DNA of 64,000 bases from Pseudomonadota bacterium (lineage in GTDB: Bacteria; Pseudomonadota; Alphaproteobacteria; Rhodospirillales; Magnetospirillaceae): the NCBI GenBank assembly GCA_021793155.1, contig JAJYTF010000027.1:1-64000 (forward strand). Direction: 5' to 3'. The notes under the pieces were generated by a model that searched no databases, had not been told where the DNA came from, and was given only the letters and a program-made list of their open reading frames with translations. This document shows positions 7,895-17,402 of this stretch, in pieces; position 1 is the stretch's first letter; the number at the start of each line of letters is the position of its first letter. The translations under genes and the position numbers were made by a program.

Positions 7895-10555
7895 ATGTCG
7901 ACCCTGAATCTGCCGCTTCTTTTTGCCCCCACCTCGGTAGCCGTCATCGGCGCCTCGGACCGCCCGCGGGCGGTGGGCAACATCGTCATGCGCAACCTGC
8001 TGGAAGGACGCTTCCCGGGTCCGATCATGCCGGTCAACCCCAATCGCAAGGCGGTGTGCGGGGTTCTTGCCTATCCGGACGTCGCCGAGCTGCCGATGAC
8101 GCCCGACCTGTCCATCGTCTGCACCCCTGCCCCGACCGTACCCGGGCTGCTTGAGCAGCTTGGCCAGCGTGGCACCAAGGCGGCCATCGTCGCCGCCTGG
8201 GACGCCGACCCCGACGCCATGCTGGCCGCCGCCCAACCCTTTGGGCTGCGCCTGCTGGGCGGCAACAGCCTCGGCGTTCTGGTGCCGAAGATGCGCCTGA
8301 ACGCCAGCTTTGCGCAAGCCGGCGCATTGCCGGGCCGCGTCGCTTTTGTCTCTCAGTCCGGCGCATTGTGCACGGCTGTGCTGGATTGGGCCCTGCCCCG
8401 CCGAATCGGGTTTTCCCACTTCGTGTCACTGGGCGAAGGGGCCGACATCGATTTCGCCGACATGATGGACTACCTCGCCAATGACGAGGAAACCCGCGCC
8501 ATCCTGCTCTATATCGAATCCATCGGCCGCCGTGGCGACTTCATGCCGGCAGCCCGGGCCGCCGCCCGCAACAAACCGGTAGTGATCGTCAAGGCAGGAC
8601 GGGGCCAGGCGATCAAGCCGATCGGCCCATTCCTTGCGGAATCGCTGGCCGCCCCTTATGAGGTGTTCGACGCGGCGACGCGGCGGGCCGGCTGCCTGAG
8701 GGTAGAGGCGCTGGACGAACTGTTTGCCGCCGTCGAGACCCTGGCTCATTCCAGGCTTATGAAGGGCGAAAGGATCGCCATCCTGTCCAATGGCGGCGGC
8801 ACGGCAATGATCGCCTTGGACGAGTTCGATGCCGCCGAGACCGGCGAACCGGCGGGTCTGTCGGCCGAAACCTTGGCCGGGCTGGCCGAAGCCTTGCCGC
8901 CCGGGTGGGTTCCTGCCAATCCAGTGGATCTGCACATCGACGCCCCGCCCGAGCGCTATGGTGCCGTGCTCAAGGTATTGGCTCGGGCTCCCGAAGTGGA
9001 CGGCGTGCTGGTCATCCATGCACCGACGCCCATTGTCGACAGCGACGATGTCGCCCGCAAGCTGGTGGAAACCCAGCGCAGCGTCGGGGGGTTCCTGTTC
9101 ACCTGCTGGATCGGCGGCGATTCCGCCGCCCCGGCGCGCCGTCTATGTGCTGAAGCCGGCCTGCCCACCTACGATTCGATCGGTAGCGCCGTACGCGGCA
9201 TCCGTCACCTCATCCAGTATCATCACAACCAGGAAATGCTGCTGGAAACGCCGCCCCTGGGTCCTGGCGACCTGCGCCCCGCCCGCGGCACGGCCCGCCT
9301 GATCATCGAACGCGCCCTGAGCGAAACCGGCGGATATGTGGGCGATGCCGAGGCCCGCGCCCTGCTGGCCGCCTATGGCATACCGGTGGTCGAAGCCCGC
9401 CTGGCCCGTTCGGGCGAAGAAGCCGCCGCGGTGGCCGAGGCCGTCGGCTATCCCGTGGCCTTGACCGTGTCCTCACCGGATATTCCGCGCAAATGGGACG
9501 TGGGTGGCGTCGCCCTCAATCTGGAGAACGCCGACGCAGTTTGCGCCGCCGCCGCCGGCATCATGCGCCGCTTCAAGGAGACCCGACCCGACGCCCGGAT
9601 CGATGGCTTCGCCGTCCAGCCGATGGTACTGCGGCCCCATGCCCGACAGCTGATCATCGGCATCGCCTGCGACCCGATCTTCGGGCCCGTCCTCGTATTC
9701 GGCGAAGGCGGCCGCGCCGTCGAGGTGGTTCGCGACCACTCCGTCGCCTTGCCGCCGCTGAATCCGCCGCTCGCCCGCCAGGTCATCGCGCGGACGCGAG
9801 TGTCTCGCCTGCTCGAAGCGCACGGCAACCGGCCGGCGGCCGACAGCCAGGCGATCGCCGATGCGCTGATTCGCATGTCCTGCCTGCTGGTGGACAACCC
9901 GGAAATCGTCGCCTGCGACGTCAATCCGCTGTTCGCCGACGAGCATGGGGTGCTGGCCGTCGATGCCCGGATCCGCGTCGCCGCGGTCAATCACTCGGAC
10001 CTGCGGCGGTTCTCCATCCTGCCTTATCCGGTGGAACTGGAGGAGACCGCCCGGCTTTACGACGGCAGCGAAGTGATGCTCCGTCCAATCCGGCCCGAGG
10101 ACGAACCGGCCCATGCCGATCTGGTCAACAGGATGACGCCTCAGGATCTGCGGTTTCGGTTCCTTGGCTCCCTGCGCAAGTTGCAGCATAACCAGTTGGC
10201 TCGGCTGACGCAGATCGACTTCGACCGCGAGATGGCCTTCATCGCCGCACGCCGCACGACCGAAGGAAAGCCGGAAACCTTGGGCGTCGTTCGTACCGTC
10301 ACCGACCCCGACAACCGTCAAGCCGAGTTGTCGATCCTGGTGCGGTCGGACCTCAAGGGAACCGGCCTCGGCACAAAGCTCATGGAAAAGGCCATCCGCT
10401 ATCACCAGGGCCGCGGCACCGGCGAGATCTATGCCCAGATCCTGGCGGAGAACGAGGCCATGCTGCGACTGGCCAAGAAATGCGGCTTTCAGGTCAAACG
10501 GGGAAGCGACCCGGAAATCGTCGAATGTGTCCGGCCGCTGAGTGCGCCGTCGTAG
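7895..10555 (+). CDS. Pat-like acyl-CoA synthetase (NDP-forming) / GNAT acetyltransferase fusion
   Basis: 886-residue multi-domain protein, the length of E. coli PatZ/YfiQ. In order: CoA-binding domain (GASDRPRAVGN near residue 20), succinyl-CoA-ligase-like domains (SQSGALCTAV near 155), an ATP-grasp domain (about 490-700) and a C-terminal GNAT domain (about 725-880) with VRSDLKGTGLGTKLMEKA as the acetyl-CoA loop. Proteins of this layout acetylate lysines of AMP-forming CoA ligases and switch them off when acetyl-CoA is abundant. Its closeness to a ligase with a PX4GK motif is suggestive. The start at 7895 lies after a 214-base gap, so it probably has its own promoter. A true ADP-forming acyl-CoA synthetase activity cannot be ruled out from sequence alone. 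Confidence 0.87.
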   Translation: MSTLNLPLLFAPTSVAVIGASDRPRAVGNIVMRNLLEGRFPGPIMPVNPNRKAVCGVLAYPDVAELPMTPDLSIVCTPAPTVPGLLEQLGQRGTKAAIVAAWDADPDAMLAAAQPFGLRLLGGNSLGVLVPKMRLNASFAQAGALPGRVAFVSQSGALCTAVLDWALPRRIGFSHFVSLGEGADIDFADMMDYLANDEETRAILLYIESIGRRGDFMPAARAAARNKPVVIVKAGRGQAIKPIGPFLAESLAAPYEVFDAATRRAGCLRVEALDELFAAVETLAHSRLMKGERIAILSNGGGTAMIALDEFDAAETGEPAGLSAETLAGLAEALPPGWVPANPVDLHIDAPPERYGAVLKVLARAPEVDGVLVIHAPTPIVDSDDVARKLVETQRSVGGFLFTCWIGGDSAAPARRLCAEAGLPTYDSIGSAVRGIRHLIQYHHNQEMLLETPPLGPGDLRPARGTARLIIERALSETGGYVGDAEARALLAAYGIPVVEARLARSGEEAAAVAEAVGYPVALTVSSPDIPRKWDVGGVALNLENADAVCAAAAGIMRRFKETRPDARIDGFAVQPMVLRPHARQLIIGIACDPIFGPVLVFGEGGRAVEVVRDHSVALPPLNPPLARQVIARTRVSRLLEAHGNRPAADSQAIADALIRMSCLLVDNPEIVACDVNPLFADEHGVLAVDARIRVAAVNHSDLRRFSILPYPVELEETARLYDGSEVMLRPIRPEDEPAHADLVNRMTPQDLRFRFLGSLRKLQHNQLARLTQIDFDREMAFIAARRTTEGKPETLGVVRTVTDPDNRQAELSILVRSDLKGTGLGTKLMEKAIRYHQGRGTGEIYAQILAENEAMLRLAKKCGFQVKRGSDPEIVECVRPLSAPS

Positions 10556-10681
10556 GACCAATGCGGTCGAACTCGCGGGGCTCCGTCATTGCCGGACTCT
10601 ATGTTCGCTCCGTGAGGTGACGGGCGGCCCGCCCCGCTCCTCCCCTATCGAGCGTTGAGCCAGACAGGCCGGTGCCGAGCC

Positions 10682-11188
10682 TCAACTCAACGGCATTGGC
10701 CCGCGCCCTTTAGGACGCACCCACATTTCCAGGGATTGACGCCAGGCCTCCAACGCCTCGATCGCCGCCTCGACCGCCATCAGGTTCACCCTGGCCACGG
10801 TTTCCGCCATCCATAACTGGGGAAGCTGAACGTCAACAGGGTGATGTTCCGGCCGCCGGTGGCTCCGCGGGCGTGCCGCGGCCGATCCTTCCGGCAGAAG
10901 CTCCCGAATTTCCTTGGAAAGCTCCACCAGATGCTCGCGATGGCGCATGTTCTCGTCGCGGTAGGCTGCGACCACCTCGGCCGGCAAGGCGCTCGCCGCC
11001 ATGACACGAGCGATATCGTCGACGGCGGCATCGACGGCGGCTTCCGGGTCGCGGCCTTCCCACAGTTCCTTGGCCAGGGCGGCAAAGGTCTTCATGCTTG
11101 CGCGATTGTAGAAGCGCGCCCAACGCGCCGGATCATGCATCCATGGCAGTGCCGGCGCGGAGGGAAGCGTGGGCGGTCGGCTTTCCAT
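10682..11188 (-). CDS. Hypothetical alpha-helical protein
   Basis: 168 residues from the ATG at 11188; not recognised. The sequence is rich in Ala, Glu and Arg and predicted mostly helical, with LWEGRDPEAAVDAAVDD near residue 40 and an amphipathic C-terminal segment ending EAWRQSLEMWVRPKG. No signal peptide, membrane segment or catalytic motif is evident. The helical, Ala/Glu-rich makeup and tail slightly recall phasin-like proteins, but this is not enough for a call. It sits downstream of fpr on the same strand after a 214-base gap without any gene. Codon use looks native. Confidence 0.6.
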   Translation of the reverse strand: MESRPPTLPSAPALPWMHDPARWARFYNRASMKTFAALAKELWEGRDPEAAVDAAVDDIARVMAASALPAEVVAAYRDENMRHREHLVELSKEIRELLPEGSAAARPRSHRRPEHHPVDVQLPQLWMAETVARVNLMAVEAAIEALEAWRQSLEMWVRPKGRGPMPLS

Positions 11189-11402
11189 CTTGCACCCTTG
11201 CTTAAGGCGTTTTCCGCTTCGCTCCGAACGTTCTGACAGGCTGCCTGCGCCTCTGGCGGCAGCAGGCTGAAACGCGGCTTGGGCTTGGCCCTTCCAACCG
11301 GTGAACAATCGACCCGGCGACCTGTTCTGGCCCGCAGAAACAGCACCGGGATGACCGCCGGGGCCGTCCGGGCGATGCAGGCCTGCATCGCCCCCACAGG
11401 CG

Positions 11403-12176
11403 TCACTTCTCGGCGAACGCTTTTTCGATGACGTAGTGGCCCGGCCCTGCGTTGCTGCCTTGTTCGAACCCGATTCCGGTAAGATAGCCCGTCAGTTCGC
11501 TCATCATCTCGGGTCCGCCGCAGATCATCACCCGATCCTCGGCCGGGTCGAGAGCGGGCACGCCCAAATCGTCAAACAGCTTGCCGCTTTGGATCAGGCC
11601 GGTGATCCGGCCCTGGTTGACGAACCGCTCGCGCGTGACCGTCGGGTAGTAGGTCAGCTTCTGCTGGACGAAATCGCCGAAGAACTCGTTGTTCGGCAGT
11701 TCCTTGCGGATGAAATCCTCGTAGACCAAATCGGCCACATGCCGGCAGCCGTGGACCAGGACGATACGGTCGAACCGCTCGTAGATCACCGGATCCTTCA
11801 AGATGCTGAGGAACGGCGCGAGGCCGGTGCCGGTGCTGAGCAGATAGAGGCGCTTGCCGGGCAGCAGGTTGTCGACGACCAGCGTCCCGGTAGTCTTGCG
11901 GTTGACGAGAATCCTGTCGCCCGGCCGAATATGCTGGAGACGCGAGGTCAGCGGCCCGTCCGGTACCTTAATCGACAGGAACTCCAGATGGTCCTCGTAG
12001 CTCGCGTTGACCATGCTGTAGGCGCGCATCAGCGGCTTGCCGTCCACCTCGAGGCCGATCATCGCGAACTGCCCGCTCTCGAAGCGGAAGCCGGGATTGC
12101 GCGTCACCTTCAAGGTGAACAGCTTGTCGGTCCAGTGGTGGGTTCCCAATACGGTCTCTTCAAGGATGTTCGACAT
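11403..12176 (-). CDS. fpr: Ferredoxin-NADP reductase
   Basis: 257-residue single-chain FNR of the bacterial Fpr type. FAD-binding motif RAYSMVNA (RxYS) near residue 50, NADP-binding segment LLSTGTGLAPFLSIL near 110-125, and the tail GHYVIEKAFAEK, typical of the family. It exchanges electrons between NADPH and ferredoxin or flavodoxin and often serves oxidative-stress or Fe-S needs. The start at 12176 is chosen from homologous length (MSNILEETVLG). It has its own AT-rich upstream region of 410 bases. Confidence 0.92.
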   Translation of the reverse strand: MSNILEETVLGTHHWTDKLFTLKVTRNPGFRFESGQFAMIGLEVDGKPLMRAYSMVNASYEDHLEFLSIKVPDGPLTSRLQHIRPGDRILVNRKTTGTLVVDNLLPGKRLYLLSTGTGLAPFLSILKDPVIYERFDRIVLVHGCRHVADLVYEDFIRKELPNNEFFGDFVQQKLTYYPTVTRERFVNQGRITGLIQSGKLFDDLGVPALDPAEDRVMICGGPEMMSELTGYLTGIGFEQGSNAGPGHYVIEKAFAEK

Positions 12177-12586
12177 CGGAGCCTCAAGACAAGTCATCAC
12201 ACGGCGCAACAGGCGGCGACCCTCCGCGAGAGCCATCGCCGATCATTTAAAAACAACACGTTTTTATGCGCCTTTCAATGTATTTTACAGTTGTTTGAAA
12301 TCGCGATTACGCCGCGATCATTATGGTACACTCTTTTTTTGTATAACATGCCGCCAGCGGCTCTCGCGCGGACCGTCACCTGGCCGGCCGACGCGGCACC
12401 GCCCTGGCTTTCAGGCTGAGAAGCTGTTTTAGATAAATCTAATTTGCGTTCGCGGTCAACTGCCATCTCACCGATTCGGCGATCAGGCAGATGAATTCCG
12501 CGCGCCAAAGGCGACGCAATCCCCTAGCCGCGGTATCGGCTATTGAATTGCGTCGCTCGGCGGAAAAATGCAGGGCAGCTTGGAGG
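12177..12586. other. Intergenic region upstream of fpr
   Basis: 410 bases between the DUF2249 stop and the fpr start, both on the minus strand. The part at 12240-12350 is clearly AT-rich compared with its surroundings and should hold the fpr promoter; no precise operator could be assigned. No credible gene is seen. Confidence 0.5.
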
Positions 12587-12868
12587 TCAGTCGCCGCATC
12601 CCCCGCCGCAGCAGCCGTCGACCGGGGCTGCGGCGACTTCAGCCGTCTTGGTGATCCGCACGCGCCAAAGGTCCGGGCCCTCCTCCAGATAAGTCCAACG
12701 GAACGCGCCTTCGCGCTCGACGTCGAACTGGTAGTAAAGGGGGCGCGGGTCATGGTCGTTGGCCAGGATGAAGGAGCTGCCGACCGGCAACTGGTCGAAA
12801 GTGGCGAAAATGCGCGGGTGCCGTTCCCGCGGCTGGATTTCGCGGGCATCTAACAGGACTTCGGACAT
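12587..12868 (-). CDS. DUF2249 domain protein with C-terminal cysteine cluster
   Basis: 93-residue protein. Body pattern: LLDAREIQPRERHPRIF, then FDQLPVGSSFILANDHDPRPLYYQF, the DUF2249 signature. It ends VDGCCGGGCGD, a Cys-rich tail probably able to bind metal. Proteins of this family often sit near denitrification or terminal oxidase genes and are controlled by FNR/Dnr regulators. That fits here: an FNR-like box lies 84 bases upstream, shared with the divergent cyo operon. The start at 12868 is chosen by family length; the frame is open further upstream without similarity. Confidence 0.82.
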   Translation of the reverse strand: MSEVLLDAREIQPRERHPRIFATFDQLPVGSSFILANDHDPRPLYYQFDVEREGAFRWTYLEEGPDLWRVRITKTAEVAAAPVDGCCGGGCGD

Positions 12869-12951
12869 CTCTGTGTTTCCTCTGGTCGGCCGGCACCGGA
12901 CATCGGCGCGGCTCACAGCCAGTAGTAAAGCAAACGCGTCAGGTATTTGGG

Positions 12952-12965
12952 TTGAGCTTGATCAA
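12952..12965. promoter_or_regulatory. FNR/Anr/Dnr-type box
   Basis: TTGAGCTTGATCAA matches the TTGAT-N4-ATCAA consensus at 9 of 10 defined bases. It lies in the divergent region between DUF2249 (start 12868) and cyoA (start 13080), 84 and 115 bases from the two starts, so it could regulate either by oxygen or NO. Confidence 0.6.
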
Positions 12966-13079
12966 GCCTCGCCCGCATTTCCGAGGCGCAGGCCGCGGGA
13001 ACGACGGCGCCTCTGGCGGGTTTTCCGGAATGGATCAATGCCGGCCATTGCCTGTGGGCCAACGCAATCGGAGGATGTC

Positions 13080-13961
13080 ATGCCGTCGTCCGGCCTCTGC
13101 CGGAGCCTTGCTTTGATCACCGCCTCCGGCCTCGGCGGCTGTTCGGGCGGCCTCTTTGACCCCGCCGGACCGGTCAGCTCGGCCGAACGGACCATCCTGT
13201 ACAACTCGCTGGGCATCATGCTGGCCATCATCGTTCCGACGATCATCGCCACCCTGGGCGTGGCCTGGTGGTTCCGCGCCTCGAACAAGCGCGCCCATCA
13301 CATGCCTGATTGGCAATATTCGGGGCGGATCGAGATGATCGTCTGGTCGATCCCGGCCATGACCATCCTCCTGCTCGGCGGCATCGACTGGATCGGCTCA
13401 CACCAACTCGACCCCTACAAGCCAATCGTCAACCAGGGGAAGGCACTGCGGATCCAGGTCGTTTCACTCGACTGGAAATGGCTGTTCATTCTGCCCGACC
13501 AGGGTATCGCCAGCGTCAACAAGGTGGTGGTCCCAACCGGTATCCCTTTGAGTTTCCGCCTCACCGCGTCGGGTGTGATGAATTCCTTCCTTGTGCCGCA
13601 ACTGGGCAGCCAGATTGCTCTCATGCCACGTATGGAGACGCAGCTTCATCTGCGGGCCGACCGGCCCGGGTCGTATCGCGGTTACTCCACCAATTTCAGC
13701 GGCGACGGGTACGCCGGCATGGCGTTCACCATCGACGCCGTCCCCGCCGGCCGGTTCGATCAGGCGGTGACCGCCATCCGCGGCAGGGGTCCGGATTTGG
13801 ACGCCGCCGGCTACGCCGAACTCGCTAAGCCGAGTGAAGCAGTCCCCGCCTACACCTACGGCGCGGTCAGTCCCGGTCTGTTCGATAGAATCGTCGCACC
13901 CGAGGCGCCGGCCGCCGGCCCCATCCCTGCGCAGCGCGCCAATACGCCGGAGGAGGATTGA
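13080..13961 (+). CDS. cyoA: Cytochrome bo-type quinol oxidase subunit II
   Basis: 293-residue lipoprotein: signal peptide with lipobox LGGC near residue 20, two membrane helices (about 40-65 and 85-105), then a cupredoxin domain. The CuA ligand motif of cytochrome c oxidases is absent, as in quinol oxidases. Segments such as [21 protein letters not shown] and [11 protein letters not shown] are typical of CyoA. The start at 13080 follows an AGGATGT site. First gene of cyoABCD, four bases before cyoB; it helps form the quinol site and donates electrons to subunit I. Confidence 0.93.
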   Translation: MPSSGLCRSLALITASGLGGCSGGLFDPAGPVSSAERTILYNSLGIMLAIIVPTIIATLGVAWWFRASNKRAHHMPDWQYSGRIEMIVWSIPAMTILLLGGIDWIGSHQLDPYKPIVNQGKALRIQVVSLDWKWLFILPDQGIASVNKVVVPTGIPLSFRLTASGVMNSFLVPQLGSQIALMPRMETQLHLRADRPGSYRGYSTNFSGDGYAGMAFTIDAVPAGRFDQAVTAIRGRGPDLDAAGYAELAKPSEAVPAYTYGAVSPGLFDRIVAPEAPAAGPIPAQRANTPEED

Positions 13962-13965
13962 CCTG

Positions 13966-15948
13966 ATGCTCGGCAAGCTCAGCTGGAGCGCAGTCCCGAT
14001 CAATGAGCCGATCGACATGATCGCCTCGTGCCTGATGATCCTGGCCATCGTCGGAATCCTGATCGGCATCACCGTGAAAGGACATTGGCCCTATCTTTGG
14101 CGCGAATGGTTGACCTCGGTAGACCACAAGCGCATCGGCGTGATGTATTGCCTGCTGGCCATGGTCATGCTGCTGCGCGGTTTTACCGACGCCATCATGA
14201 TGCGCGCCCAGCAGGCTTTCGCCGTCGGCGGCGCGCAAGGCTATCTGCCGGCCGAGCATTACGACCAGGTGTTCTCGGCCCACGGCACCATCATGATCTT
14301 CTTCGTGGCGATGCCGTTCATCGTCGGCCTGATGAACTTCGCCGTACCCTTGCAATTGGGCGTGCGCGACGTCGCCTTTCCCACACTGAACTCGATCAGC
14401 CTGTGGCTGGCCGCCTCGGGCGCGCTGCTGGTCAACATCTCGCTGGTAATCGGCAATTTTGCCCGAACCGGCTGGTTCGCCTACCCGCCGCTGTCCGAAT
14501 TGCGGTTCTCGCCCGACGTCGGCGTCGACTATTACCTGTGGGCCCTGCAGATCTCGGGCGTCGGCACGCTTCTGGGCGGTGTAAACTTGGTCACCACCAT
14601 CCTCAAGCTGCGAGCGCCGGGCATGAGCTATATGCGCATGCCGATGTTCTGCTGGACCGCGCTGGCGTCCAATCTGCTGATCGTCGCCGCCTTCCCGGTG
14701 CTGACGGCGGCCTTTGCCATGCTTCTGCTTGACCGATATCTGGGCTTCCACTTCTTCACGGTCGGGCATGGCGGCAACATGATGATGTACGTCAACCTGT
14801 TCTGGGTGTGGGGCCACCCCGAGGTCTACATCCTGATCCTGCCGCCGTTCGGCGTATTTTCGGAAGTCACCGCCACCTTCTCGGGCAAGCCGCTGTTCGG
14901 CTATCGGTCCATGGTCGCCGCCACGCTGGCGATCTGCGTCCTGTCCTTCATGGTCTGGCTACACCACTTCTTCACCATGGGGGCAGGCGCCAACGTCAAC
15001 GCGGTGTTCGGCATCGTATCCATGGTTATCGCTGTGCCGACCGGCGTGAAAATCTTCAACTGGCTGTTCACCATGTATGGCGGACGCGTGCGCTTTGCCG
15101 TGCCGATCCTGTGGACCATCGGCTTCATGATCACCTTCGCCATCGGTGGTGCCACGGGCGTGCTGCTGGCGATACCGCCGGTGGATTTCATCGTCCACGA
15201 CACGGTGTTCCTGATCGCCCATTTCCATAACGTGATCATCGCCGGCGTGCTGTTCGGCGCCTTCGCGGGTTACAATTACTGGTTCCCCAAGGCTTTCGGC
15301 TTCACCCTCGACGAAGGCTGGGGCAAGGCCGCATTCTGGTGCTGGCTGATCGGTTTCTACCTGGCCTTCATGCCGCTCTACTGGCTGGGCCTCGAGGGTA
15401 TGCCGCGGCGCATGCAGCATTACCAGGAAGTCGGCTGGCAACCCTGGCTGATGGTGGCAGGAGCCGGCGCCGTGGTCATTCTGGCCGGCATCGCCTGTCA
15501 GATTATCCAGCTGGCGGTGTCGATCCGCACCCGTGACCGCCGTCGCGACACCACCGGTGATCCCTGGAACGGCCGCACGCTGGAATGGGCGACGCCGTCG
15601 CCGCCGCCCATGTGGAACTTCGCCGAGTTACCCCAGGTCGAGGGAGAAGACGCGTTCTGGCAGATGAAGCAGTTGGCGCGCGATGGAAAGCTGCGGGCCG
15701 CAGTACCACCCGCCTATCGGGCCATCGAAATGCCGAAGAACAGCCCGACGGGGTTCATCACGGCCTTCTTCGCCGTGGTCACCGGCTTCGCCCTGATCTG
15801 GCACATCTGGTGGATGGCCGGGCTGGGATTGTTGGGTGCCTTCGCCACGACGCTGGTCTTCGCCTGGCGCGACGTGGCCGAGGCGGAAATTCCGGCCGAG
15901 GTAGTGGCCCAATTCTATGAAGCTCATCCGGTGGAGACATTGCGATGA
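13966..15948 (+). CDS. cyoB: Cytochrome bo-type quinol oxidase subunit I
   Basis: 660-residue haem-copper oxidase core with about 15 membrane segments. The haem b histidine is in SAHGTIM, the CuB ligands are in WGHPEVY (the His-Tyr pair) and WLHHFF, and the haem o / b histidines in AHFHNVI. It reduces O2 to water and pumps protons in the inner membrane, fed by ubiquinol. Start at 13966, four bases after the cyoA stop and with an AGGAGGATT site inside the cyoA end. It overlaps cyoC by four bases (ATGA). Confidence 0.96.
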   Translation: MLGKLSWSAVPINEPIDMIASCLMILAIVGILIGITVKGHWPYLWREWLTSVDHKRIGVMYCLLAMVMLLRGFTDAIMMRAQQAFAVGGAQGYLPAEHYDQVFSAHGTIMIFFVAMPFIVGLMNFAVPLQLGVRDVAFPTLNSISLWLAASGALLVNISLVIGNFARTGWFAYPPLSELRFSPDVGVDYYLWALQISGVGTLLGGVNLVTTILKLRAPGMSYMRMPMFCWTALASNLLIVAAFPVLTAAFAMLLLDRYLGFHFFTVGHGGNMMMYVNLFWVWGHPEVYILILPPFGVFSEVTATFSGKPLFGYRSMVAATLAICVLSFMVWLHHFFTMGAGANVNAVFGIVSMVIAVPTGVKIFNWLFTMYGGRVRFAVPILWTIGFMITFAIGGATGVLLAIPPVDFIVHDTVFLIAHFHNVIIAGVLFGAFAGYNYWFPKAFGFTLDEGWGKAAFWCWLIGFYLAFMPLYWLGLEGMPRRMQHYQEVGWQPWLMVAGAGAVVILAGIACQIIQLAVSIRTRDRRRDTTGDPWNGRTLEWATPSPPPMWNFAELPQVEGEDAFWQMKQLARDGKLRAAVPPAYRAIEMPKNSPTGFITAFFAVVTGFALIWHIWWMAGLGLLGAFATTLVFAWRDVAEAEIPAEVVAQFYEAHPVETLR

Positions 15949-16574
15949 CCACCGCCATTGCAGTTTCCCACGGCGGCCATGGCGTGCCTCCCATCCCCAG
16001 CATGGAAGGGCCGGCGCCGAAACGCATCGTCGTCAGCTTCGGCTTCTGGATCTTCCTGTTGAGCGACATCGTCATGTTTTCGGCGATCTTCGCTACCTAC
16101 GCGGTGCTGGCGCGAGCCACCGCGGGCGGCCCGACGGGAGCGCAGCTGTTCCACCTGACCACGGTAGGCGTCGAAACCACCTGCCTGCTGCTGTCGACGT
16201 TCACTTGTGGCCTGATGTCCCTCGCGATCAATCTCGGCCGGCGCGGCGCCACCTATCTGGGTGGAGCCGTGACCTTCCTGCTGGGGGCCGTCTTCCTCAC
16301 CCTGGAGATTCGCGAATTCGCTGCGATGTTCGCCGAAGGTGCAACCCCGCAGCGAAGTGCCTTCCTCTCCGGCTTCTTCACCCTGGTCGGCTGCCACGGC
16401 CTGCATGTGGCCATCGGGCTGATCTGGTTGACGGTGATGATGGTGCAGGTGGCGAGCAAGGGTTTCAGCCCATTCGTGCATCACCGCCTGCTGTGCTTCA
16501 GCCTGTTCTGGCACGCCCTGGACATCATCTGGGTCGCGCTGTTCTCGATCGTTTACCTGATGGGAGCCCGTTGA
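15945..16574 (+). CDS. cyoC: Cytochrome bo-type quinol oxidase subunit III
   Basis: 209-residue membrane protein with five helices. Features of Cyo[22 protein letters not shown] near residue 30, [12 protein letters not shown] and [15 protein letters not shown], the conserved helices of the family. Overlaps cyoB and cyoD by a few bases, so translation is coupled. Confidence 0.94.
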   Translation: MTTAIAVSHGGHGVPPIPSMEGPAPKRIVVSFGFWIFLLSDIVMFSAIFATYAVLARATAGGPTGAQLFHLTTVGVETTCLLLSTFTCGLMSLAINLGRRGATYLGGAVTFLLGAVFLTLEIREFAAMFAEGATPQRSAFLSGFFTLVGCHGLHVAIGLIWLTVMMVQVASKGFSPFVHHRLLCFSLFWHALDIIWVALFSIVYLMGAR

Positions 16575-16969
16575 TGGACCCCACTCCTCGCGACCGCGCC
16601 CCCGGCGACGAAACGATGCCCGAGGCCAAGCGGGAAGAGACCCTGGCCGGGCTGCAGGCCTATCTGATCGGCCTGTTGTTCGCGGCGATCCTGACCGCCA
16701 CCTCGTTCTGGACCGCGACCACCTCGGTATTGTGGTCGCCAGGAGTGGCGACCGGCCTGGTTGTCCTGGCCATTGCCCAGATGGGCGTGCATCTGGTTTT
16801 CTTCCTACACATCACCACCGGGCCCGACAACACCAACAACGTCCTGGCCTTGGCTTTCGGCATCCTGATCGTCGGGCTGGTGGTGATCGGTTCGATCTGG
16901 ATCATGGCCCATCTGAACGCCAACATGATGCCTTCGGGTAATCTCCCGAACCTCCAGATGCAGCGCTAG
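16574..16969 (+). CDS. cyoD: Cytochrome bo-type quinol oxidase subunit IV
   Basis: 131-residue protein with three membrane helices; LAIAQMGVHLVFFLHIT is the CyoD signature. Its N-terminal 25 residues are hydrophilic and acidic. It begins at the last base of cyoC. The stop codon (TAG at 16967-16969) lies inside the repeated element described separately. It assists assembly of the CuB centre. No haem O synthase (cyoE) follows. Confidence 0.93.
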   Translation: MDPTPRDRAPGDETMPEAKREETLAGLQAYLIGLLFAAILTATSFWTATTSVLWSPGVATGLVVLAIAQMGVHLVFFLHITTGPDNTNNVLALAFGILIVGLVVIGSIWIMAHLNANMMPSGNLPNLQMQR

Positions 16970-17005
16970 TGGTCCGCCCCAGACGCTTGGTCCCCAAGCG
17001 CCTGG
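16966..17005 (+). repeat. Stop-codon repeat, copy 1
   Basis: Begins CTAGTGGTCCG with the cyoD stop TAG inside it, then forms a near-perfect 12-bp hairpin around GACGCTTGG / CCAAGCGCC with loop TCC. The same layout follows the RMF-like gene at 63329. One stem position is mismatched here and paired in copy 2. Confidence 0.6.
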
Positions 17006-17033
17006 ATCAGGCGGCCCACCAACCAATTGAATT

Positions 17034-17085
17034 GTGGTGAAAATTCGACGGCTGGTGGCGGTACCATCCGTCGGATTTTCACCAC
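17034..17085. repeat. Inverted repeat downstream of cyoD
   Basis: 18-bp arms at 17034-17051 (GTGGTGAAAATTCGACGG) and 17068-17085 are complementary with one mismatch and a 16-base spacer. Read with CTAGTGGT at 16966 and ACCACTAG at 17080-17087, the 122 bases 16966-17087 have mirrored ends and may be a small non-autonomous mobile element. Confidence 0.5.
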
Positions 17086-17087
17086 TA

Positions 17088-17402
17088 GATCGTGACGAAG
17101 AAAATCTGCACCACGATCTACGCTCTTGGATTTGCCCTCGCCGGGAGCGCACCTCCGCGCGCTTGGCCGCCGCCTCATGGGATCTCAACAGCCGCTGGTC
17201 GCAACCTGCGTCAATTTTACGCATGCCTAAAGACGCCCGCCGGAACCGGAGACGCCGTATCTCTGAACGGCGAGGCCGGCCAGGACCGCCGGCAATCCGC
17301 CGTCTACCGCGACGAATGCTCCGCCCGCCTTAGGCTGACGGGCGAAGGCATTGCGAGGCTGTTCCCGATGTCGAATGTGCCCCCCGCGGCGGCGCAGGGA
17401 AG
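17088..17402. other. Intergenic, no confident gene
   Basis: About 315 bases after the inverted repeat. A plus-strand frame opens at 17092 with a signal-peptide-like start, but it runs into the opposite-strand Dsb-like gene with no recognisable domain, and is not called. Confidence 0.4.
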
